Shown here piece by piece: positions 1 through 7,115 of a stretch of 7,628 nucleotides of DNA. The position numbers and the translations under genes are program-made. Location: NCBI GenBank assembly GCA_036564195.1, contig DATCLA010000288.1, forward strand, positions 1 to 7,628, given 5' to 3'. Each line of letters opens with the position of its first letter. Positions within the stretch are counted from its first letter, which is position 1. The notes beneath the pieces were generated by a model. The model was given only the letters and a program-made list of their open reading frames with translations. It made no database searches and was not told the DNA's origin. This stretch comes from DATCLA01 sp036564195 (GTDB lineage Bacteria; Bacillota; UBA4882; UBA8346).

Positions 1-6
1 CACTTA

Positions 7-1293
7 ATGAAAGGTCCTTCGTATAATCCCTACCAAACAGCTCAGGAACAATTCGATAAAGTTGCCGACTTAATCGGATTGGAACCGGCAATGAAGGAAT
101 TTTTACGCCAACCGATGCGGGAATATCATTTTACGATTCCAGTTAAAATGGATGACGGTACTGTCAAAGTATTCCGGGGTTTTCGGGTGCAGCACAACGA
201 TGCCCGCGGTCCGGCTAAAGGAGGCATCCGTTTTCATCCGGAGGAGACTGCGGATACGGTCCGCGCCCTGTCAATGTGGATGACCTGGAAATGCTCGGTA
301 GTCGATATTCCCTTAGGCGGTGCTAAAGGCGGAGTTATCTGCAACCCCCGCAACATGACCGAACGGGAGCAGGAACAGCTCTGCCGTGGCTGGGTGCGGC
401 AACTTGCCCGCAATGTCGGCCCTTGTCTGGACGTACCGGCTCCGGACGTGATGACCAACGCCAAACATATGTTATGGATGCTGGATGAATTTGAGACCAT
501 CCACAGCGGACGGTATCCCGGGTTTATCACCGGAAAACCGGTAGGGTTGGGCGGATCCCTCGGACGGACCGAAGCCACCGGATTCGGGGTAATTTATGTC
601 TTACGCGAAGTCCTCAAAGAATTGGGGATCAAACCGGAAAACACCACCGCCTCAGTTCAGGGTTTCGGGAATGTGGCCCAACATGCGGTTAAAAAATATC
701 TGGAATTCGGCGGAAAAGTTATCGCCATCTCCTGTTGGGATTTTAATGCCAAAACCGCCTATACTTACCGGAAAAAAGACGGTATCAATGCCGAAAATCT
801 CACCGCGATTACCGACTCCTATGGCTGCATTGACCAGAAAAAAGCCCGTGACCTCGGTTATGAAGTGCTTCCCGGAGCCGACTGGATTAAGCAGGATGTG
901 GACATTCTGATCCCGGCAGCACTGGAAAATCAGATCACCTCCGCTAACGTAACTTCCATCAGCCAGCAGGTTAAGGTGATTATCGAAGCTGCCAATGGAC
1001 CTACCTCCACCGAAGCGGATCAGGTCATCAAGGAACGCGGCATCTTCCTGGTCCCCGACTTCCTGACCAATGCCGGCGGTGTGACCTGCAGCTACTTTGA
1101 ACAGGTTCAGTCCAATATGAATTATTACTGGAGTAAAGAGGAAGTACTGGAAAAATTGGATGCCAAAATGACTGCGGCTTACGCCGGTGTCAGCGAGCTG
1201 GCCCGGAAGCAAAAGCTCTTTATGCGTGACGCCGCCTATATTATTGCAATCAACCGGGTGGCTCAAGCAGTTAAAAGCCGCGGCTGGGTCTAA
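7..1293 (+). CDS. gdhA: Glutamate dehydrogenase (Glu/Leu/Phe/Val dehydrogenase family)
   Basis: Cytoplasmic enzyme that interconverts glutamate and 2-oxoglutarate plus ammonia with NAD(P). The 428-residue product has the usual length for the hexameric bacterial family. The three active-site lysines are visible as K71 (in AKGGIR), K95 (in MTWKC) and K107 (in GGAKGG). The catalytic Asp is D147 in DVPAPD; the spacings 24, 12 and 40 equal those of K89/K113/K125/D165 in the Clostridium symbiosum enzyme. The Rossmann domain starts near residue 213 with the dinucleotide motif GFGNVA (219-224). Cys243 stands where many NAD-dependent relatives have Asp at the end of the second Rossmann strand, so NAD versus NADP use cannot be called. 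The ATG at 7 gives a normal N terminus (NPY...Q), but only six bases lie upstream and they contain no stop, so a slightly earlier start and the ribosome binding site cannot be checked. The next gene starts 43 bp downstream, probably in the same operon. Confidence 0.96.
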   Translation: MKGPSYNPYQTAQEQFDKVADLIGLEPAMKEFLRQPMREYHFTIPVKMDDGTVKVFRGFRVQHNDARGPAKGGIRFHPEETADTVRALSMWMTWKCSVVDIPLGGAKGGVICNPRNMTEREQEQLCRGWVRQLARNVGPCLDVPAPDVMTNAKHMLWMLDEFETIHSGRYPGFITGKPVGLGGSLGRTEATGFGVIYVLREVLKELGIKPENTTASVQGFGNVAQHAVKKYLEFGGKVIAISCWDFNAKTAYTYRKKDGINAENLTAITDSYGCIDQKKARDLGYEVLPGADWIKQDVDILIPAALENQITSANVTSISQQVKVIIEAANGPTSTEADQVIKERGIFLVPDFLTNAGGVTCSYFEQVQSNMNYYWSKEEVLEKLDAKMTAAYAGVSELARKQKLFMRDAAYIIAINRVAQAVKSRGWV

Positions 1294-1336
1294 TCTATAT
1301 TCTATTAAAACCGGTATATTCCAAATGGGGGTTGCC

Positions 1337-4300
1337 ATGAACGAAAATCAACAATCCGACCTGCAGTTGCTGGAGATTCTTAAGGAACGGGCCAAAGAAC
1401 TGAATTGCTTGTACCAAGTGGAAGAGATCCTCAGTAACAGTCAGTTATCTTTAGCAGAAGTTTTTAAGGGGATCATTAAGGTGATCCCCTCCGGTTGGCA
1501 GTTTCCTGAAATCTGTCAGGCGCGCATTGTCTATAATAACATCAGTTATCAATCCCCTAATTATAAGGCCTCTACTTGGCTTGATAGCAGCGATATCAAG
1601 GTCGAAAACCAAACAGTCGGCAAAGTCGAAGTCTCGTATACTAAGAAAGTCCCCTGGCGGGAAGGTAGTTATTTTCTCGATAAAGAACACCAATTAATCC
1701 AAACAATCGCCGACCGGATCGGCCAAGTAATTCTGCATCGGCGGATGAAGCACATTTTGCATGAATGGAAAGTTGCTAAAGAAGAACTTTCCGGCAGTCA
1801 AAAGAGCGCGCCGGAATGGACAGTAATTATTGACTTGTTACGTCGGACCGATAAACATCTGCTCTTCCATATCTGCCATAAGATGATTAATTATCTATCC
1901 TGGAGCGGTATTACTGAAGCCACCGAAATCCTGCCCAAATTCGCCCCCGGTTTAAGAGATTCTGATAGCGAAAATCCGGACGGCTCGAATTCCCCCATTA
2001 TGAAACTGCCGTTTGATCTGTTAAACCTCTGTGATCAGATTTTTAAAATTGCCGCCGCCCGAATTAGTGACCAGGAAATCACCACCAAATTAAAACAATG
2101 GATCCGGGATGAAAAAGGCTACCAGCTGATTAGGGCGATTAACCGGATCGGAGCGACACTGTCGGAGATCAACGAAGCCGTCGCCGAATACTGCAATATG
2201 ACCGAAGGAATTAATGAGCATTATTCTCCTACCGAACGCTGGCTTCGGGTAGCGTTAATCCGGCGTTTTCTCTCCGATAATCTCAATTTTATCCACATCG
2301 CCAAGCAATTTATGGCAGTCCATGATTTCAGCAAAATTATTCACCGTATCATCTTTCCTAACGGAAGCCATGGTAAATTAGGCGGGAAAAGCGCCGGAAT
2401 GCTTTTGGGTCAGCATATCCTCGATAAACTCCAAGCGCATCTGACACTGCCTTTTTCATTAAAGACTCCCAAGACCTGGTTTATAACGTCCGATGGGCTC
2501 ACCGAGTTTATCCACTATAACAACCTAGAGGAATTGAACGAAATCAAATACAGAGAAATTGAAGAGATCCGGGCTAATTACCCAAATGTGATTCAATTAA
2601 TGAAAAACTCCAGGTTTCCGCCGGGAATCATTAAAAGTTTAGCTATGGCCCTTGATGATTTCGGCGATACCCCCCTGATTGTGCGTAGTTCCAGCCTGCT
2701 CGAAGACCAGCTTGGCGCTTCTTTTTCCGGAAAATACAAAAGCCTTTTTTTGGCCAACCGCGGTAGCAAACAAAAGCGGTTAGCGGAACTAATGGACGCC
2801 ATTGCCGAAGTCTACGCCTCCGTTTACAGTCCCGATTCCCTGCAATACCGCTTGGAACGGGGTTTCTTAGACTTTAAAGAAGAAATGGGTATTATAATCC
2901 AGGAATTAGTCGGTATTCCGATTGGCCCCTATTATTTACCTATCGCTGCCGGGGTTGCTTTCAGTTACAATGAATTGCGCTGGTCACCGCGGGTCAAACG
3001 TGAGGACGGGTTAATCCGGATCGTCCCGGGGTTCGGAACCCGCGCCGTTGACCGGCTGAGCGATGATTTTCCAATCCTGATTTCACCGGGGCAACCGGCA
3101 TTAAGGGTTAATCTTACCCCCGAAGAAGTCAGGCATTACTCTCCCAAAAAAGTTGATTTAATCAATTTGGAAAAGGAAACCTTTGAAACCGTTGCGGTCA
3201 GAAATTTACTTAAAGAGTATGGCAAAGACATTCCCAATCTTCATTTGTTAGTCTCACTTTACCGGGATAATCATCTGACTTTACCATCACGGTTTGAGGT
3301 TGATTTGGAAAATGACAACCTAATTGTGACCTTTGAGGGGTTATTCAGCCGGACCCCTTTCTTAAAACAGATCGAAACCATCCTCAAGACCTTGGCGGAA
3401 CAGTTGCAAACTCCGGTTGATTTGGAATTTGCCTTTGACGGAAAGCATTTTTATTTATTACAGTGCCGTGCCCAAAGTTCCGGTATTGCCAATCAGCCTT
3501 GCCCGATCCCCAAAGATATTCCCACCAATGAGATCCTGTTTACAGCCAACCGTTACATTTCGGATGGCCTGATTTCCAGTGTCGCTTATATTGTCTATGT
3601 TGATCCGGAGGAATACAGTCGGCTGTCCGAGTTGGAAGAGTTAATCAGGGTTGGCCGAGCAGTCAGTAAGCTCAACACGCTCCTGCCGAAACGGCAGTTT
3701 ATCCTGATGGGACCCGGCCGCTGGGGCAGCCGCGGCAATATTAAACTTGGGGTGCAGGTGAGCTATGCCGATTTGAACAATACCTCCCTACTGGTGGAGA
3801 TCGCCCGGCGCCATGGCAATTACGTGCCGGAGTTATCATTTGGGACTCATTTCTTTCAAGACCTGGTCGAAGCGGATATTCGTTATCTTCCGCTTTATCC
3901 CGATGAGCCGGGGATCATATTTAATGAAGCATTTTTGACCCGCTCGCCCAACCTGTTGAAAAAGCTGCTGCCGGAATTTAGTGATCTCGCTGCGGTGGTA
4001 CGGGTGATCAATGTCACGGAAGCCAGCTATGGCAAAGTCTTAAGGGTATTAATGAACGGCGATCTGGGAGAAGCCCTTGGCTATCTGACCGATCCTGCCA
4101 CTACAATTGCTCTTCCGGAACCGGAAACAAAGCCGGACCGGCCGCTCCCCCAACCCGGTGACGATTTCTGGCGGTGGCGTCTTCATATGGCGGAACGGAT
4201 CGCCGCCGAACTCGACTCTGATACTTTCGGCGTTAAAGCAATGTATCTTTTTGGCAGTTCCGCCAATGGTACTGCCGGCCCGGGCAGTGACATTGATCTG

Positions 4301-4540
4301 CTGATTCATTTCGATGGCAATGAAGCCCAACGCCGGGAATTAACCCAATGGCTGCATGGCTGGAGCTTATGTTTGGCTGAGTTTAACTATTTAAAAACCG
4401 GGTATAATTGTGACGGATTATTAGACCTCCATTTCATCACCGACCGCGATATTGCTAACAAAACCGCCTTTGCAGTCAAAATCGGAGCGGTCACCGACCC
4501 GGCCCACCCGCTGAAACTCAAATCAAAAAACAATACCTAA
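1337..4540 (+). CDS. PEP/pyruvate-binding (PPDK-N) ATP-grasp protein with N-terminal sensor-like and C-terminal nucleotidyltransferase domains
   Basis: A 1067-residue soluble protein of unproven function. Domains: about 5-137, a GAF-like sensory module (starts ERAKELNCLY); about 145-340, mainly helical linker; about 349-715, PPDK N-terminal ATP-grasp domain, with GGKSAG (349-354), VRSSS (449-453) followed by E456-D457, GASFSG (460-465), Q522, and the nucleotide-site residues D695, E697, Q709, R711; about 735-910, a module with GPGRWGS (792-798) and GTHFFQ (836-841); about 942-1067, a nucleotidyltransferase fold with GSS...D985-x-D987 and a likely third acid D1030. The phosphohistidine swivel domain and the PEP/pyruvate barrel of true dikinases are absent. 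I chose the ATG at 1337, five bases after a weak GGGGG ribosome binding site. An in-frame ATG at 1325 is possible, and the frame stays open to 1187 inside gdh. Similar domain orders exist in uncharacterised bacterial proteins as I recall. A role in sensing energy or nitrogen state and modifying a target is inference. Confidence 0.85.
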   Translation: MNENQQSDLQLLEILKERAKELNCLYQVEEILSNSQLSLAEVFKGIIKVIPSGWQFPEICQARIVYNNISYQSPNYKASTWLDSSDIKVENQTVGKVEVSYTKKVPWREGSYFLDKEHQLIQTIADRIGQVILHRRMKHILHEWKVAKEELSGSQKSAPEWTVIIDLLRRTDKHLLFHICHKMINYLSWSGITEATEILPKFAPGLRDSDSENPDGSNSPIMKLPFDLLNLCDQIFKIAAARISDQEITTKLKQWIRDEKGYQLIRAINRIGATLSEINEAVAEYCNMTEGINEHYSPTERWLRVALIRRFLSDNLNFIHIAKQFMAVHDFSKIIHRIIFPNGSHGKLGGKSAGMLLGQHILDKLQAHLTLPFSLKTPKTWFITSDGLTEFIHYNNLEELNEIKYREIEEIRANYPNVIQLMKNSRFPPGIIKSLAMALDDFGDTPLIVRSSSLLEDQLGASFSGKYKSLFLANRGSKQKRLAELMDAIAEVYASVYSPDSLQYRLERGFLDFKEEMGIIIQELVGIPIGPYYLPIAAGVAFSYNELRWSPRVKREDGLIRIVPGFGTRAVDRLSDDFPILISPGQPALRVNLTPEEVRHYSPKKVDLINLEKETFETVAVRNLLKEYGKDIPNLHLLVSLYRDNHLTLPSRFEVDLENDNLIVTFEGLFSRTPFLKQIETILKTLAEQLQTPVDLEFAFDGKHFYLLQCRAQSSGIANQPCPIPKDIPTNEILFTANRYISDGLISSVAYIVYVDPEEYSRLSELEELIRVGRAVSKLNTLLPKRQFILMGPGRWGSRGNIKLGVQVSYADLNNTSLLVEIARRHGNYVPELSFGTHFFQDLVEADIRYLPLYPDEPGIIFNEAFLTRSPNLLKKLLPEFSDLAAVVRVINVTEASYGKVLRVLMNGDLGEALGYLTDPATTIALPEPETKPDRPLPQPGDDFWRWRLHMAERIAAELDSDTFGVKAMYLFGSSANGTAGPGSDIDLLIHFDGNEAQRRELTQWLHGWSLCLAEFNYLKTGYNCDGLLDLHFITDRDIANKTAFAVKIGAVTDPAHPLKLKSKNNT
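1467..1490. repeat. Perfect 9-bp inverted repeat inside a coding region
   Basis: AGGGGATCA and TGATCCCCT flank a six-base loop (TTAAGG), about 130 bases into the multidomain gene. It lies within codons for the sensor-like domain (KGIIKVIP). No T run follows it on either strand, so it is not a typical terminator. It could form an mRNA hairpin, or be a chance result of the two Ile codons and their neighbours. Confidence 0.5.
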
Positions 4541-4577
4541 ACTGAGTAATTTCAATCTAAATTCTTTGTACTTCTTC

Positions 4578-4624
4578 ACCCGGAGTCTTATCCATCAGCT
4601 TAGTCGGCTCCGGGTAGTCGTTTT
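4578..4624 (+). terminator. Probable terminator after the gdh / PEP-binding gene unit
   Basis: ACCCGGAG (4578-4585) pairs perfectly with CTCCGGGT (4608-4615), and the stem can extend inward by a G-U and a C-G pair. The loop is long (about 20 nt) and the T run (TTTT, 4621-4624) begins five bases after the stem, so this is a weaker intrinsic terminator than usual. Its place 37 bp after the stop codon and before the hppA promoter supports the call. Confidence 0.5.
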
Positions 4625-4711
4625 AAAACTAAAACACTGTAGCGATATCCTGTCCCACCAGCTCTGCTCCTTAGTCAGCCTTCCAATATTCCTAATTCCT
4701 TCCAATCCATA

Positions 4712-4740
4712 TTGAATATCAAAAATTTTTGTGATACTAT
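4712..4740 (+). promoter_or_regulatory. Sigma-70/SigA-type extended -10 promoter of hppA
   Basis: A -35 box TTGAAT (4712-4717) is separated by exactly 17 bp from a -10 box TACTAT (4735-4740). The TG at 4732-4733 one base before the -10 box makes it an extended -10 promoter. Transcription would begin near 4747, giving a leader of about 50 nt before the hppA start codon. This indicates that hppA is transcribed separately from the upstream genes. Confidence 0.7.
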
Positions 4741-4775
4741 AGGAAGCGTGCGCAATTTTATCAAATATCTTTCGC

Positions 4776-4786
4776 AGAGGAGGTGG
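4776..4786 (+). promoter_or_regulatory. Strong ribosome binding site of hppA
   Basis: AGAGGAGGTGG contains AGGAGGTG, a near full match to the anti-Shine-Dalgarno sequence. It ends ten bases before the ATG at 4797. It settles the start of hppA and suggests high translation and a Firmicutes-like ribosome binding style. Confidence 0.85.
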
Positions 4787-4796
4787 CTTTATCTTT

Positions 4797-6884
4797 ATGT
4801 TTCAAACTAATTTATTCCAAGCAATTTCCATTATCATCTCCCTTTTAGCTTTTGTTATGGCCTGGTGGCTCTACCAATGGGTAACGGCGCAACCGTCTTC
4901 CAATACCCGGATTGCGGAAGTAGGCCAGTTAATCCGTAGCGGCGCCAACACTTTCCTTTCTAAGGAATACCAAACCCTAACCCGTTTTTGTGCGGTAGCC
5001 GCTTTTTTTATTCTTATATTTCTACCTTCACCGATCTGGAAAGCCAGCCCCATCAATAACTTTTTAATGACAATCGCTTATTTGGCCGGTACCTTTTTTT
5101 CAGCGGTTGCCGGAAAAATCGGTATCAGTATTGCCACAATTGCCAATATTAAAACCGCGGAAGCTTCCACCAAAGGAATTAAGCCAGCCTTCCTGGCGGG
5201 ATTTCGCGGCGGCGCAGTTATGGGCATGGCTGTGGTTGGCAGTAGCCTGTTGGGTGTCACTTTAGTCCTTTTCCTGACTAATAATACCACCGCCTTATTA
5301 GGCTTCAGTTTCGGCGCCAGTTCATTAGCGCTGTTTGCCAAGGCCGGCGGCGGGATTTTCACGAAAACCGCTGACATCAGCGCCGATCTGGTCGGCAAAG
5401 TTGAACTCGGTATCCCTGAGGATGACCCCAGGAATCCGGCGGTGATCGCGGATAATGTCGGTGATAATGTCGGTGACGTCGCCGGCATGGGCGCGGACCT
5501 GTTCGACTCCAATGTCGCGTCCCTAGCTGCAGCCTTAGTAATGGCAGTTTCACTGGACCGGGTTAACGGCGGGACTACCAATACCAACATGGTATTCTGT
5601 TATGCGGCCAGCGGCCTGTTGGCTTCAATTATCGGTGTTGCTACCGCCCGAATGGGCCGTAACGGCAACCCGACAAAAGCCCTTAACAGCAGTACCTATG
5701 TAACAACGGCAATCTTTAGTATCTTAACTGCCGCCGCCACCCATGTTTTTGACTTTAAATGGCGGATCTGGTTTGCCAGTATCATCGGCCTGGCTGTCGG
5801 GGTAGTGATCGGTATTTCCAGCGACTATTTTACCGATGACTCCAAACATCCAGTCCGTGCCGTCGCCAAAGCTTCGGAGTCCGGACCGGCATTCACGATT
5901 TTATCGGGTATCTCTTATGGTTTAATGAGTACTCTTCCGGCCATAATCGGAATTGCCCTTTCCGCACTGGCTGCATTTAAAATCTGTGAGCCTCTGGGTG
6001 ACGGCTATGCAATGTTCGGCATCTCCATGGCTGCCGTAGGTATGTTATCCATTGTTGGGATGATTATCTCCAACGATGCTTACGGGCCGATTGTAGATAA
6101 TGCCCGGGGCCTGGTAGAAATGGGTGGCCTGGGGGAGCAAGCCTTGGAGATCACCGATTCCTTGGACAGCGCCGGCAACACTGTCAAAGCGATTACCAAA
6201 GGTTTTGCTATCGGAGCGGCCGGTCTGACGGTCATTGCCTTGTTGGGAGCGTTTATCAGCGAAGTAAATAACGCTGCGACAGCGATGGATACAGCGACCA
6301 TCAGTGGTTTTGATGTTGTCAATCCCACAGTCTTCTTTGGGCTCTTAATTGGTTCCGCCATCCCGGCAGTCTTCTCAGCAATGCTGATGTTGGGAGTCGA
6401 TCGCAATGCCCAACGCATGGTCGCAGAGATTCACCGGCAATTTCGCGAAATTGTCGGCCTAAAAGAAGGCAAAACCGGAATTACGCCTGAATACGACCGC
6501 TGTATCGCCATTGCTACCGAGGGAGCCCTTAAAGAGCTGATTCCCGCCGGTTTATTTGCCATTATCGCTACGCTGGTTGTCGGGTTTATCGGTGGAGTCC
6601 AGGCCATCGGAGGATTCCTTACCGGTAACATTGTCAGCGGTTTATTTCTGGCCCTCTTCATGTCCAACTCCGGCGGGCTCTGGGATAATACCAAAAAATA
6701 TGTAGAATCCGGCCATCATGGCGGTAAAGGTTCTGCTACCCATAAATCCACCGTGGTCGGCGATACCGTGGGGGATCCTTTTAAGGATACTGCAGGGCCC
6801 TCCATTAATACGCAGATCACTGTCGTCTCATTGGTTGCTTCCTTGGCAGCCACAGCTTTCTTAACGTTATCATTATTTGGTTGA
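4797..6884 (+). CDS. hppA: Membrane-bound proton-translocating pyrophosphatase, potassium-independent type
   Basis: Integral membrane pump that couples hydrolysis of cytoplasmic pyrophosphate to ion export. The 695-residue product is hydrophobic throughout, as expected for a family with about 16 membrane helices. Substrate-site motifs are intact: DLVGKVE (197-203), IPEDDPRNP (206-214), DNVGDNVGD (219-227), GMGADLF (230-236), and near the C terminus GDTVGDPFKDT with K663. K464 and T467, in GNTVKAITKG, match the Lys/Thr pair that marks potassium-independent enzymes; potassium-dependent ones have Ala/Gly there. As known Na+-pumping members need potassium, H+ pumping is the best guess. Odd points: Asp237 replaces the gate Glu after ADLF, with Ala241 four residues later; the usual EYYT is DYFT (343-346) and TGPATN is SGPAFT (362-367); DNAGG is DNARG. 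These suggest a divergent subfamily. The start is fixed by a strong ribosome binding site, and the gene has its own promoter and terminator. Confidence 0.97.
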   Translation: MFQTNLFQAISIIISLLAFVMAWWLYQWVTAQPSSNTRIAEVGQLIRSGANTFLSKEYQTLTRFCAVAAFFILIFLPSPIWKASPINNFLMTIAYLAGTFFSAVAGKIGISIATIANIKTAEASTKGIKPAFLAGFRGGAVMGMAVVGSSLLGVTLVLFLTNNTTALLGFSFGASSLALFAKAGGGIFTKTADISADLVGKVELGIPEDDPRNPAVIADNVGDNVGDVAGMGADLFDSNVASLAAALVMAVSLDRVNGGTTNTNMVFCYAASGLLASIIGVATARMGRNGNPTKALNSSTYVTTAIFSILTAAATHVFDFKWRIWFASIIGLAVGVVIGISSDYFTDDSKHPVRAVAKASESGPAFTILSGISYGLMSTLPAIIGIALSALAAFKICEPLGDGYAMFGISMAAVGMLSIVGMIISNDAYGPIVDNARGLVEMGGLGEQALEITDSLDSAGNTVKAITKGFAIGAAGLTVIALLGAFISEVNNAATAMDTATISGFDVVNPTVFFGLLIGSAIPAVFSAMLMLGVDRNAQRMVAEIHRQFREIVGLKEGKTGITPEYDRCIAIATEGALKELIPAGLFAIIATLVVGFIGGVQAIGGFLTGNIVSGLFLALFMSNSGGLWDNTKKYVESGHHGGKGSATHKSTVVGDTVGDPFKDTAGPSINTQITVVSLVASLAATAFLTLSLFG

Positions 6885-6917
6885 AATGAACCGAAGCTAG
6901 TCTAAATGCTTAACTCT

Positions 6918-6952
6918 AAAAAAGGCACAGCGTTTTTACGGTGTGCTTTTTT
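6918..6952. terminator. Bidirectional intrinsic terminator between convergent hppA and MATE genes
   Basis: An A6 tract (6918-6923) is followed by G-GCACA (6924-6929), a short loop region with an inner CG/CG pair, then TGTGC (6942-6946) and a T6 tract (6947-6952). The A and T tracts extend the stem with one G-U pair, and on each strand the hairpin is followed by a T run. It starts 33 bp after the hppA stop codon and can also stop leftward transcription from the MATE gene. Confidence 0.85.
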
Positions 6953-7023
6953 AGTGCAGAATCAAACATATTTTGACTCATCTCTTGTTTTAAGAGGAGA
7001 CCAGGGTGTTGTAACCGTACAGG

Positions 7024-7051
7024 AAAAGCCAGAGGCAAAGATGCTCCCGGC
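7024..7051 (-). terminator. Possible weak terminator of the MATE gene
   Basis: Read on the minus strand, GCCGGGAG can pair with CTCTGGC across the loop CATCTTTGC, with one bulged G and one G-U pair. It is followed by TTTT. It lies about 65 bases past the MATE stop codon. The stem is imperfect and the T run short, so the stronger bidirectional hairpin at 6918-6952 may be the real end of that transcript. Confidence 0.35.
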
Positions 7052-7115
7052 CTTTATTTTACCGCTATAGCGCTCAGATCCCGGTGGACTGGAAAGGTTA
7101 CCCTCTCTCAACTGA

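Noticed and set aside
1187..1336. Open frame upstream of the multidomain gene, reaching 107 bases back into gdh.
   Set aside because: It would overlap gdh in another frame, the extra residues do not resemble the sensor-like domain, and a better start with a purine-rich site exists at 1337.
652..1338. Minus-strand open frame of 228 codons opposite gdh.
   Set aside because: It lies fully antisense to a clear enzyme gene and shows no family motif; it is a by-product of codon bias.
5451..5478. Tandem direct repeat of GATAATGTCGGTGA.
   Set aside because: It simply encodes the conserved DNVGDNVGD active-site motif of the pyrophosphatase.
5078..5590. Minus-strand open frame of 170 codons opposite hppA.
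   Set aside because: Low-complexity Ala/Pro/Thr/Ser-rich product antisense to a strongly conserved membrane protein; a shadow of its codons.
6973..6996. TTGACT resembling a -35 box, and a small hairpin CTCTT/AAGAG after hppA.
   Set aside because: No -10 box lies 16-18 bp downstream and no plus-strand gene follows; the 5-bp hairpin is too weak to be called a terminator.
7063..7072. Perfect 10-bp palindrome CGCTATAGCG between the convergent genes.
   Set aside because: Short, single copy, and without loop, T run or nearby promoter; no support for an operator.
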